64,000 nt of DNA from UBA6022 sp038319685 (lineage in GTDB: Bacteria > Patescibacteriota > Saccharimonadia > Saccharimonadales > Saccharimonadaceae). Made by a program: the position numbers and the translations under genes. Below, piece by piece: positions 9,061 through 15,871 of the stretch. Each line of letters opens with the position of its first letter. Position 1 is the first letter of the stretch. A model generated the notes under the pieces. The model ran no database searches. It had not been told where the DNA came from and saw nothing but the letters and a program-made list of their open reading frames with translations. The stretch lies in NCBI GenBank assembly GCA_038319685.1, contig JBBQDN010000002.1, forward strand, positions 1 through 64,000. The letters run 5' to 3'.

Positions 9061-10068
9061 TTACGCAGTCGAGGATACGACAATTATTTTATCTTCTACC
9101 AAGGACCGGAAATGCCAAATGCCACGTCCTTCGGTTTTATATGTCCAGTAAAACCAGCCAGCACTCCCACTAAATGCATCTAGTTGTAGTTCTCCGTGCT
9201 TTTTAAAGGCCGCGTCTTCGTCGGTTTTTGAGCGATGATTTAGTATATCACCCGACAGCACAACGCTCCATTCACCGATAATAACCGGCTGTTGATACTG
9301 CAGATAATCGATACGTCGTGCAAACCGTTTGACAATACTAAAATAGCGACCAAGCGGACGAACCTTGCGCCAAACTGAGGCAAACTGATACCAATGAACA
9401 TCCATAATAACTGGATAGCCTATATACCCTCTCACCGCACCAGACATCAGCCTGGGGGTAAATGCATCGTGAAAAACTATTCTCATACCTGGCCTAGCAA
9501 CTTTTATGATCTCTTTGTATGCCGTTTTATAAAACCGACGAAGTTTAAAATGGAACAATCCCCATTTCGGTTCATTCAGCAGTTCAAGTCCCCATACATG
9601 CGACTGATCAGCGTACCGCTGCGCTAACTGCACCAGCACTTCGATAGTTTGCTGTCGGTATTGCTTGGACCGAAACCATTCACTTTTACCGATACGACCG
9701 CTGTGATCCTTGCCGTTTTGTGATCCTTTAGGACCGTGAAGATCAATTAACACTTGCAGATCATACTTTTTCGCTAGCCGAATTGCCTTGTCCAAATAGA
9801 CAACTGACTTTTTATATGGTCCACTATCCTGCAATACCCAATAGCCAACTGGAATACGAACGGCATTAATACCATTGTCTCGAAGCCATTTGAAATCTTT
9901 TTCAGTAATAAACCTCTGACGGTGCTGTCGTAGTTTCTCGATGGCACCAGGTGTCTGCATGAACGTATATTCATCGACGGCATCTGTGTCATCAAATACA
10001 CTCGGTGTCATCCATTTTTCAAGTACCAACCAGCCACCTAAATTCACACCTCGAAGCTGCTCTGTCAT
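9061..10068 (-). CDS. Glycoside hydrolase family 5-like (exo-glucanase type) enzyme
   Basis: This 335-residue TIM-barrel hydrolase starts with RGVNLGGWLVLEKWM, as in GH5 beta-1,3-glucanase/cellulase relatives. It has INAVRIPVGYW, VLIDLHGPKGSQNG, the acid/base glutamate in LELLNEP, and the nucleophile glutamate in VIIGEWSV (about residue 270). WFYWTYKTEGRGIWHF is typical of the C-terminal active-site wall. There is no signal peptide, so the enzyme may be cytoplasmic or exported non-classically. Substrate is a guess: a beta-glucoside or short glucan. A TATAAT box six bases before the ATG suggests leaderless expression. pyk follows 51 bp downstream under its own TATAAT box. Confidence 0.85.
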   Translation of the reverse strand: MTEQLRGVNLGGWLVLEKWMTPSVFDDTDAVDEYTFMQTPGAIEKLRQHRQRFITEKDFKWLRDNGINAVRIPVGYWVLQDSGPYKKSVVYLDKAIRLAKKYDLQVLIDLHGPKGSQNGKDHSGRIGKSEWFRSKQYRQQTIEVLVQLAQRYADQSHVWGLELLNEPKWGLFHFKLRRFYKTAYKEIIKVARPGMRIVFHDAFTPRLMSGAVRGYIGYPVIMDVHWYQFASVWRKVRPLGRYFSIVKRFARRIDYLQYQQPVIIGEWSVVLSGDILNHRSKTDEDAAFKKHGELQLDAFSGSAGWFYWTYKTEGRGIWHFRSLVEDKIIVVSSTA

Positions 10069-10126
10069 ACACCTATTATACGCTGTACGAGAATCGTCTT
10101 AAATTATATCCGTCAATTTTTATAAA

Positions 10127-10157
10127 AAAGCAAAAAAATAACACCTATTCAAGGTGT
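10127..10157 (-). terminator. Rho-independent terminator of the 10262-10900 gene
   Basis: ACACCT-attc-AAGGTGT forms a short stem. On the minus strand it is followed by TTATTTTTTTG, so it would stop transcripts arriving from the gene at 10262. Confidence 0.65.
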
Positions 10158-10160
10158 TGC

Positions 10161-10240
10161 CCGCCAGGCGAGAACGTTGAGGAGGTAGAGTTGGCCTGAT
10201 ATGCCTTCTTCATCCTGCTACTTCAACGTTCCCGCCTAGG
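10161..10240. repeat. Long imperfect inverted repeat
   Basis: The left arm holds GCCAGGCG and GAACGTTGAGGAGGTAG (10163-10187). The right arm holds CTAC-TTCAACGTTC and CCGCCTAGG (10218-10240). The two arms pair over about 22-25 bases around a 30-base loop. It lies between the end of the 10262 gene and its terminator. Function unknown; it may be an mRNA 3'-end structure or a mobile-element end. Confidence 0.55.
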
Positions 10241-10261
10241 GTTAACTCTGGAAGATCCTTA

Positions 10262-10900
10262 CTAGGACACGTAGGCCGCCACGCCGCCGATTGACTTGCC
10301 TGGTGCCCAACCGCGATTCTCAGCCTGTCCGCGGTTCACACCGTGCCACTCCCGGTGATCATCCTTCAACCTTATGACCTTACGATGCGCAAACAGCTCG
10401 CCCGCCACGATCCGACCGAGTCGGTATTCGTCAGCTACGCTCTGGATCATCTGCCAACCACCGTCCATGTAGTAGATCTCGTGCTTATCCCGAAGGGCAA
10501 GCAGTTGTTCTACGATCATCCGGCGGACAAGATTTGCAACCAGATGCTTCCGGTAGAACCGCGGCAGTCGTCCAAAACGATCGTTGAGATCGCTCTCGCT
10601 GACAAGCCAGTCCCAGTGCGTTATTCGCGCACCGACAAAGCCGGCTAGTTCCCCGATCTTAGGGCCAGCACCAAGTAGAAAGTTCTCACTCCCCCGTTGG
10701 CTGATCGGATCAACCGCAAAAGCGAAGACGCCGATGATTCGATGACGTGCCAGATCGAGCTTCCGCAAGAGCCAGTCCTCACTAGCCTCACGTGTCTCTT
10801 GGCAGCCCTTGAAGATGAGTGCCTCCTCGAGAGACACCTTGTCCAAGAGAACCCTGGTCGCCAAAGTATTGCTCGGCTCCTTATGGCGTCTACGAGCCAT
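10262..10900 (-). CDS. Hypothetical protein, G+C-rich class
   Basis: I do not recognise this 212-residue protein. It is basic and Arg-rich (starts MARRRHKEPSN), with no membrane segment. Charged alpha-helical stretches occur around residues 90-150 (RFYRKHLVANLVRRM, EQLLALRDKHE). It shows no catalytic motif I can name. The codon choice is visibly richer in G+C than surrounding genes. The translation signal is strong (TTTGGAGG seven bases before the ATG), and a full -35/-10 promoter lies upstream. These are features shared with the genes at 11768, 14846, 15872, 45621 and 62271. The contrast points to recent acquisition or a distinct expression class. Confidence 0.7.
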   Translation of the reverse strand: MARRRHKEPSNTLATRVLLDKVSLEEALIFKGCQETREASEDWLLRKLDLARHRIIGVFAFAVDPISQRGSENFLLGAGPKIGELAGFVGARITHWDWLVSESDLNDRFGRLPRFYRKHLVANLVRRMIVEQLLALRDKHEIYYMDGGWQMIQSVADEYRLGRIVAGELFAHRKVIRLKDDHREWHGVNRGQAENRGWAPGKSIGGVAAYVS

Positions 10901-10978
10901 GTATCCTCCAAAGAACGGCGTAATAGGCGGTTATATCAACCGCCTACCCCCAGGAAATTTTCCCGTACGCTTAATGCA

Positions 10979-11007
10979 AAGATACACCTTTATTTAAGAT
11001 AGGTCAA
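10979..11007 (-). promoter_or_regulatory. Sigma70-type promoter for the 10262-10900 gene
   Basis: On the minus strand TTGACC (11007-11002) and TATCTT (10984-10979) are separated by 17 bases, leaving an untranslated leader of roughly 75 bases before the ATG. Confidence 0.65.
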
Positions 11008-11045
11008 TGATATATATCGTATCTGTTAGATTCGAAAAGAAAGTA

Positions 11046-11165
11046 TCAGGCTTTTGTACTAGCAAAGATGATGATAATGGCGAGCATGCCGACCAAAAAA
11101 CCGGTCGCAAATGCCGTGATGGTAATGAGAAGTGTCTGCTTTTGTTTAATGTCTAGTTTTGACAT
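11046..11165 (-). CDS. 39-residue single-pass membrane protein
   Basis: This is a short gene read directly from the sequence: MSKLDIKQKQTLLI..., then a hydrophobic helix (about residues 12-36) with a GFLVGMLA small-residue face, ending TKA. Support comes from AAGGAG seven bases before the ATG and a complete promoter upstream at 11186-11214. Function unknown. It is just downstream (minus strand) of the tRNA-Glu tail element, so it could be cargo of that locus. Confidence 0.7.
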   Translation of the reverse strand: MSKLDIKQKQTLLITITAFATGFLVGMLAIIIIFASTKA

Positions 11166-11185
11166 ATCGTCTCCTTACGTTATGT

Positions 11186-11214
11186 AATATAGGCTACTCG
11201 GCCAACAGGGTCAA
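11186..11214 (-). promoter_or_regulatory. Promoter for the 39-residue membrane protein
   Basis: TTGACC (11214-11209), a 17-base spacer and TATATT (11191-11186) on the minus strand, about 20 bases before the gene's ATG. Confidence 0.7.
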
Positions 11215-11253
11215 GTTTTAGTGGGATGGGGTATTTTGTCTCGGATTGTTATG

Positions 11254-11428
11254 GGTGATCTCACGGAGAAGGCGTCAGGGCTTCGCGCCTGACTATTTCC
11301 GCTTGCTTGTCCTGGCAAAAGTAAACTTTTCCAGAACTGCACTGCGCTGCACGAACTCCTGCGGAGTTCGGTTTCCCTACGGGAAACCACCAAGAAAAAT
11401 ACCCATCGCTGGGGATGGGTATTTTTCT
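11254..11428 (-). repeat. tRNA-tail element at tRNA-Glu (about 176 bp, flanked by tRNA-end copies)
   Basis: Read on the minus strand from the tRNA: a CCA-anchored hairpin (11432-11389), a GTTTCC/GGAAAC hairpin (11387-11371), an inverted T-arm CGAACTCC paired with direct GGAGTTCG (11370-11352), then GTGCAGCG (11352-11345). After that come the palindrome CTGG-AAAA-GTTTAC-TTTT-GCCAG (11334-11312), ACAAGCGGAAATAG, and a GTCAGG hairpin ending GACGCC. The unit closes with a 17-base copy of the tRNA-Glu 3' end (11254-11270, identical to 11430-11446). The order is the same as at the Pro and Arg loci. Confidence 0.8.
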
Positions 11429-11432
11429 TGGT
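11389..11432 (-). terminator. CCA-anchored hairpin/terminator after tRNA-Glu
   Basis: Perfect arms ACCAAGAAAAATACCCATC and its complement around a 6-base loop. The first arm begins at the tRNA's own ACCA. The second arm supplies a T-run on the minus strand (TATTTTTCTTGG), so it can act as an intrinsic terminator. Confidence 0.85.
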
Positions 11433-11503
11433 GATCTCACGGAGAATCGAACTCCGATTGCCAGGATGAAAACCTGGTGTCCTAACCGTTAGACGATGAG
11501 ACC
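11429..11503 (-). tRNA. tRNA-Glu (TTC)
   Basis: Minus-strand cloverleaf: acceptor GGTCTCA/TGAGATC, D-arm, anticodon stem CCAGG-TTTTCAT-CCTGG with anticodon TTC, T-arm CGGAG-TTCGATT-CTCCG, discriminator A and encoded CCA. All four stems are visible by eye. It is followed immediately by the CCA-anchored hairpin. Confidence 0.95.
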
Positions 11504-11713
11504 AGATGATGAGTGAAATGGACAGAAAATGTGTTTACATATTTTCTTACATTTCCGAAGCATCGAAGTCTCCTATGGTCCAAAGGATCCATATGAGACT
11601 TGTTCGTCTCCGCAAATGACACCTAATGAGGTATGGTTCTCTCCTGTCATCAACTGGGTAATTGTAACAAAAAAAGCCACCTCTTTCAAGTAACTTACTT
11701 GCAGGGTAGCATC
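11504..11713. other. Intergenic stretch with one stem-loop
   Basis: No gene seen. AAGTCTCCTATGGTCC-aaa-GGATCCATATGAGACTT (11566-11601) forms an imperfect stem-loop. Apart from the GTTTAC palindrome nothing else stands out. Confidence 0.4.
11524..11547. repeat. Solitary GTTTAC palindrome upstream of tRNA-Glu
   Basis: AGAAAAT-gt-GTTTAC-at-ATTTTCT has the same layout as the palindromes inside the tRNA-tail elements (AAAA-type arm, GTTTAC centre, TTTT-type arm), but it stands alone 21 bases before the tRNA 5' end and on the opposite strand. Confidence 0.55.
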
Positions 11714-11753
11714 CACCGAGGGACACACCGCATGCGCGGTGTGTCCCTCGGTG
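11714..11753 (-). terminator. Strong hairpin downstream of the 90-residue gene
   Basis: Eighteen-base perfect arms (CACCGAGGGACACACCGC and complement) around ATGC lie directly after the stop of the minus-strand gene at 11768. The minus-strand flank (ATGCTACCC) has no strong T-run, so the hairpin may act as a 3'-end stabiliser as well as a terminator. Confidence 0.65.
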
Positions 11754-11767
11754 AGAGTAGAGGATGG

Positions 11768-12040
11768 TCAGGCGACCATCGCGTGGCTGTTGGTCTGCGC
11801 CGGGCGCATCGCCCTCAGCACTTCCCGAATGATGCTCATCTGGCTCATCTGGCCATTGCCAAACAACACCAGCAGCCGCATCACCTGACTATCGGTCTGA
11901 ACGAGGTGATACAGATCTGCTGCTTTGTTCTCGAGCACCCGCTCATCGTGCAACGCCGCCCGCTGATTGCAGGGAACGCGACCACCGAGCAGTTGTCCGA
12001 GCTTACGAACGTTCTGTTCGTGCGAACCGTCTTGCGACAT
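11768..12040 (-). CDS. Hypothetical 90-residue protein, G+C-rich class
   Basis: Unrecognised. MSQDGSHEQNVRKLG..., mostly helical, with no membrane segment. Its Met/Leu/Arg-rich second half (VMRLLVLFGNGQMSQMS) might be amphipathic. Expression signals are unusually good: TAGAGGAG before the ATG, a complete promoter at 12103-12131, and a 40-base hairpin after the stop. It therefore looks like a stand-alone transcription unit. Base composition matches the G+C-rich gene class described for 10262-10900. Confidence 0.65.
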   Translation of the reverse strand: MSQDGSHEQNVRKLGQLLGGRVPCNQRAALHDERVLENKAADLYHLVQTDSQVMRLLVLFGNGQMSQMSIIREVLRAMRPAQTNSHAMVA

Positions 12041-12102
12041 ACAGCCACTCCTCTACCCTCACACGTTTAATCAGGGAACATCCCCGACGTGCTTAGTAAC
12101 CT

Positions 12103-12131
12103 GTTATACTCCTATTGACATTATGTGTCAA
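12103..12131 (-). promoter_or_regulatory. Promoter for the 90-residue gene
   Basis: TTGACA (12131-12126), 17 bases, TATAAC (12108-12103) on the minus strand, giving a leader of about 55 bases. TTGACA-ttatg-TGTCAA also makes the -35 region palindromic (12115-12131), so a second, plus-strand promoter cannot be excluded. Confidence 0.7.
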
Positions 12132-12186
12132 ATATTATACATATAGCGTTAGTAGCTGCTTTGACTACGCTATATACCGACGTAAA

Positions 12187-12528
12187 CTACGAAAGCATGG
12201 CAATGACATCATCAGATCGAGACATAATAACTTGTTTTAATAACTCAATCTCTTCTGTCACCACTGCTGTGTAGTCAGGCTGAGTACGCTGCAACCATAC
12301 AAACGCTTGTTCTTGCTTCTGCTCGGCCGTCTGGTCATCATCAGCATCATCGGGTGCAAAATTTTCAAACTCATCGAGCTGTTCGTCTGATAAACCTTCG
12401 ACGATACGTGTACTAATACGCAGTTCAAGCGCTTCACGAAACTGACCAAGTAATTTTTCTTGCTCGGCACTATCAAGCCCTGCAAGCCCAATATCTTCTA
12501 GAAAAGTAGTATCTAATTCCATTATCAT
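12187..12528 (-). CDS. Small acidic protein, DUF5663-like
   Basis: This 113-residue acidic soluble protein begins MIMELDTTFLEDIGL. It has a helical region (EQEKLLGQFREALELRI) and an Asp-rich linker (APDDADDDQTAEQ). The layout resembles small DUF5663-type proteins that I associate with Saccharibacteria; this assignment is from memory and tentative. GGGAGGG before the ATG is a good ribosome-binding site. It lies 21 bp downstream of the 583-residue protein gene and is probably co-transcribed with it. Function unknown. Confidence 0.65.
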   Translation of the reverse strand: MIMELDTTFLEDIGLAGLDSAEQEKLLGQFREALELRISTRIVEGLSDEQLDEFENFAPDDADDDQTAEQKQEQAFVWLQRTQPDYTAVVTEEIELLKQVIMSRSDDVIAMLS

Positions 12529-12549
12529 AGCCCTCCCTGATTATTTTAT

Positions 12550-14301
12550 TTAATACTTTACAACGCCATGTGCACGGGCAACGTCAGCAATTAATTTCAT
12601 ACTTTCGTATGGCATTGCGCCAGTATGGCTTAGTCCCCATGAATCACTACCCATTGGGTACGCGAGCCCTTGTTCTTGGAGCTTTGGACCAACTTCTTGC
12701 ATTATACTATAGAGCTGCTCAGAAGAGATGTTCGGGTTATTCGTAATCTCTCCGATTGACTGGTAGAGACCCTCCCCTACGCTAATATTTGATCCAGCGT
12801 CACTAAATGTTTCCTGGACAACAAAATTAGATGGTGGTACAGGAGACTGAGCAACGGGTAGTTGAGGTGGGTCAAGGACGGGAACCTTAGCCTCAGGATC
12901 AGGATGAGGAATAGCATCGCCAACTGATGACGCGTGTCGCGTTGGTGATATAGCGCTACTCCCCTTGATATGATCGTAGGCATCGTGAAGTAAGCCTCCC
13001 GCATAATGCCCTGTGACCGCACCGACTGCAGTACCACCAATTGCCCAGGCCACCGCCTTACGACGTTTTGTCTGTTCATATTTGGTGTCTTTTTCAACCG
13101 ATCGAGAAGTTTGCGTGATCAATGCGGCAAGCGCAGCATCAACATCAAAAGGCGCAAGAACAGGTTGGGAATCATCGAGTTTTTGATGCAGTAACGTTGC
13201 GTCAGTTGCAGTCGTTTGATACCCACGACCTTGTTTTGCATCTTTACGGGCAAAGAATTTCATGGTCCCGAGGCCAAATTTCGCACCAATTCCCGCACCG
13301 ATAGCAACCGCAGCACCACCAGTTGCAAGTGTAGCGGCGCCAATAATAATTGCGGCAGCACCACTGACAAGCATTGTTTTACCAAACTTGGCTTTTTTCG
13401 AACCACGTGTCATCCAGTTAATAACTTTGCTAAATTTCGTGTTTTGCATTTTTTCGACTGCGCTGGTACGAAGTGCAATTTCCTGGTCCATAACATGCTT
13501 CACTAAATGAGTACGAACTTCGATTGGTGTCGCAGCAGGATTATCTATGATAAATTTTTCGAGGCTTAATTTACCGAGTTCGGCAAGTTGATCATTATAG
13601 GCAAGTTCCGTCTGGGCATACTTATCACCATTTTTATAGGTTGTATGGACGCGTGCTTGGCGCTTGGCATTAAATGCAGCAAGTTCATTCTGACGTTTCG
13701 TCAGTTCAGCGCTGGCAGCAGTCATCCTGTCAGCAAGTGGAGGAAGGTTACCAGGATTTACTGGAGATTGCGGTGCGGGCACGGGCACGGATGCTGCTGG
13801 TGCGGGCCTTGGTGTGACTACTGGTACTGGCGTAGGGGCGCGTGGCGCTGGCGGTGTTAATACCGGTGGTGCCGCTGGTGCAGAACCAGGTACTGGAATA
13901 GGATTTTGTGCTTTAATAGCAACAATAGCCTGTGCAAGAGCGTAATCATCGACAGCGTCTTCGCCGTAAGTATCTCGAATTTTCGTATCAAACTCCGTAT
14001 CATCAAGTGCGATCATATCAGCACCGAATTGAATTGCTTTTTGAATAGCGAGTTGTTCAGCGGGGCTCTTGTCATCGTAATTAGCACCAGCTAATAATTG
14101 ATCCTCTATAAACTGTTCTGCAAAAAGTGATCGCATCGCAGCTGCGGCATCAGGCGAAAGGCCAGCTATATCATGCGACGTAACATCAATAGTAAACGCA
14201 TCTCGCATACCAACGACATCTTCGAGGACAACAGGAAAACGAGTAGCGCCTTGCTGCTCAGGCGTTGGCTGTGGTTGACGCTCCTGGGTTGAAATTGACA
14301 T
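12550..14301 (-). CDS. Large membrane-associated protein with Pro-rich linker, unknown function
   Basis: Unrecognised 583-residue protein. Residues 1-130 are acidic and soluble. About 130-190 is Pro/Val/Ala-rich (VPAPQSPVNPGNLPP) and probably disordered. About 190-290 is charged and helical. A Gly/Ala-rich hydrophobic hairpin follows (SGAAAIIIGAATLATGG...AVAIGAGIGAKFG, about 305-345), and another hydrophobic stretch occurs near 425-445 (AIGGTAVGAVTGHYAGG). The C-terminal 130 residues are soluble. The glycine-rich helices resemble pore-forming or scaffold membrane proteins, but I can assign no function. A TATTAT box lies about 40 bases upstream of the start. The 113-residue acidic protein follows in the same unit. 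Confidence 0.7.
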   Translation of the reverse strand: MSISTQERQPQPTPEQQGATRFPVVLEDVVGMRDAFTIDVTSHDIAGLSPDAAAAMRSLFAEQFIEDQLLAGANYDDKSPAEQLAIQKAIQFGADMIALDDTEFDTKIRDTYGEDAVDDYALAQAIVAIKAQNPIPVPGSAPAAPPVLTPPAPRAPTPVPVVTPRPAPAASVPVPAPQSPVNPGNLPPLADRMTAASAELTKRQNELAAFNAKRQARVHTTYKNGDKYAQTELAYNDQLAELGKLSLEKFIIDNPAATPIEVRTHLVKHVMDQEIALRTSAVEKMQNTKFSKVINWMTRGSKKAKFGKTMLVSGAAAIIIGAATLATGGAAVAIGAGIGAKFGLGTMKFFARKDAKQGRGYQTTATDATLLHQKLDDSQPVLAPFDVDAALAALITQTSRSVEKDTKYEQTKRRKAVAWAIGGTAVGAVTGHYAGGLLHDAYDHIKGSSAISPTRHASSVGDAIPHPDPEAKVPVLDPPQLPVAQSPVPPSNFVVQETFSDAGSNISVGEGLYQSIGEITNNPNISSEQLYSIMQEVGPKLQEQGLAYPMGSDSWGLSHTGAMPYESMKLIADVARAHGVVKY

Positions 14302-14423
14302 AGTGACTACTGTTATCCTTCGTTTGCTCTTATTTGTATGTATTGTATAATAGCATTAAATATGCAAAAAAGCAATAGTAGTATGATATATATTGTTTTA
14401 TTAGCATAAGTATGTCATAGACA

Positions 14424-14452
14424 TTGACTTTTTATACTATTTATGATAATAT
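14424..14452 (+). promoter_or_regulatory. Plus-strand promoter
   Basis: TTGACT (14424-14429), 17-base spacer, TAATAT (14447-14452). It points into the 14466-14678 reading frame and the repeat region beyond. Confidence 0.6.
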
Positions 14453-14465
14453 GTAACCATCACTG

Positions 14466-14678
14466 GTGAGTGAACGGGAGCTGAGACGGCTCACAGAGAA
14501 GTCATTCATCAACAATGAGATCATTGACAATCAGGCTATAACTTATTATACAATTCGTTTCTGCAAATGTAGCAATGACCTCATAACTATTTACGGTGTT
14601 ATTGCTGCATTTGCAGCCGTGTACTATATGTCCGTTATTTATAACGTTGATATATACACACGAGTACGCAAAGTATGA
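14466..14678 (+). CDS. Possible short gene, doubtful
   Basis: A GTG-initiated 70-codon frame sits 13 bases after a good promoter. It starts SERELRRLTEKSF in G+C-rich bases, then continues in A+T-rich bases with a possible membrane helix (ITIYGVIAAFAAVYYMSVIY). The compositional break suggests a truncated gene start fused to unrelated sequence. It may be a relic rather than a functional gene. Confidence 0.3.
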   Translation: MSERELRRLTEKSFINNEIIDNQAITYYTIRFCKCSNDLITIYGVIAAFAAVYYMSVIYNVDIYTRVRKV

Positions 14679-14845
14679 AATGTGAAATGTAACTACCTAT
14701 AGTGTACAGCGCAGCAACACAGTTGATATCTATATATTAGGTATCCGCCGCGTTGCTGCGCTATGGCCATGTGCAGTAGCAACCCAGCAGTATCCCTTCA
14801 CGCCGTTCGGCGAGAAGGACCAACACAGCCAGGAGGCTACCCGCA
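14679..14845. repeat. Inverted repeat and leader before the coiled-coil protein
   Basis: AGCGCAGCAAC (14708-14718) and GTTGCTGCGCT (14752-14762) are perfect inverted arms around a 33-base A+T-rich loop. A CACGCCGTTCGGCG hairpin and CAGGAGG precede the next ATG. Role unknown: possibly a terminator for the upstream promoter or a leader structure for the 14846 gene. Confidence 0.45.
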
Positions 14846-15844
14846 ATGCCCATCACCGCTAACCTCGTCACCACCGAAGACCTCGACAACCTCAAGGCCG
14901 AGCTGACGGCCGAATTCATTCGGCTGCAGCGCACGCAGCTGCTCGAACTGTTCCGGCTCGTCCAGAAGGTCGTCACCGACTGCCAGGCCAACCTCGCCAA
15001 CGACCCCGATCTCGGGGCCCAGGCGAGCCAGACCCAGCAGAACGTGGCGGCCGCCGGACAGCAGGTTCAGGCCACCGCAGCGGGAGTTACCAACGGCACC
15101 GCCACCCAGGCGGACGTCGACGCACTCAAGGAAACCGTCAAGGGCGTGACCGAACAGGTCACCGAACTGAAGGCCGAACTGGAGCGTCGCGTCTCTGCCC
15201 TGGAGGCGGACGTCGAGGCGCTCAAGACCGCGAACGACGCGAACGACGCGTGGAAAACTAACATCGACACGGCCTACACGGTCATGTCAGATGTGGTTGA
15301 CAGCACGCGGATCGCCAACGCGGCGCTCACGGCGACCGTCACCGGCCACGAACAGTGGAAGGTGACGGTCGACGGTGCCCTGAGCAATCAGGCCCTGACC
15401 CTCGCCAACCACTCCACCGCACTCACCGATCACACCAGCGCGATCAAGAGTCTCGCCACAGCCATCAACGGCACAGTGGCGGCTCCGGGTCAGACGGCAG
15501 TGATCGGGATTTGTGAGCGCACGCTCCAGAACGAGACCGACATCGAGGAAATCAGGAAGGAACTGACGAAGAACAAGTTCAAAGTCTGGATCTTCCTGGC
15601 CGTCATCGTGACGGCTGCCCTCATCGGCGCTGCCGTCGGGGCGATATTCTGGTCGGCATGGGTCCTCGGACTCATGATCGGCACTACCCTCGGTGGGATT
15701 GGTGGCTTCATCGCCGCCATCAGCAACGTCAAGATGTCCAAGAGCCGACGGAACCCGGCCCAGCCGAGCAACCCGCCCGCCCCCACAGCACCTGTTCCCG
15801 TTCCGCCCGCATCACCGGCCCCGGCCCCTGTGCCGCAGCCGTAG
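14846..15844 (+). CDS. Coiled-coil protein with two transmembrane helices and Pro-rich tail
   Basis: Unrecognised 332-residue protein, strongly G+C-rich. Residues about 1-250 are alpha-helical with coiled-coil heptads (VTEQVTELKAELERRVSALEADVEALK divided over two runs). Two adjacent transmembrane helices follow (IFLAVIVTAALIGAAVGAIF and WVLGLMIGTTLGGIGGFIAA, about 253-295). The tail is Pro/Ala-rich (PVPPASPAPAPVPQP). It resembles phage or conjugative-element structural proteins and bacterial tethers in general layout only. GGAGG lies 10 bases before the ATG. The secreted gene at 15872 follows 27 bp later, so the two probably form one unit. Confidence 0.7.
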   Translation: MPITANLVTTEDLDNLKAELTAEFIRLQRTQLLELFRLVQKVVTDCQANLANDPDLGAQASQTQQNVAAAGQQVQATAAGVTNGTATQADVDALKETVKGVTEQVTELKAELERRVSALEADVEALKTANDANDAWKTNIDTAYTVMSDVVDSTRIANAALTATVTGHEQWKVTVDGALSNQALTLANHSTALTDHTSAIKSLATAINGTVAAPGQTAVIGICERTLQNETDIEEIRKELTKNKFKVWIFLAVIVTAALIGAAVGAIFWSAWVLGLMIGTTLGGIGGFIAAISNVKMSKSRRNPAQPSNPPAPTAPVPVPPASPAPAPVPQP

Positions 15845-15871
15845 TACACCCACCAACAAGAAGGGACAGTC

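Noticed and set aside
12550..14301. Type VI or conjugation structural protein
   Set aside because: The Gly-rich membrane hairpins and Pro-rich linker are generic; no family motif or partner gene supports such a name.
14466..14678. Confident small regulator gene
   Set aside because: A promoter and an open frame exist, but the composition changes abruptly within the frame and there is no ribosome site. Listed only as doubtful.
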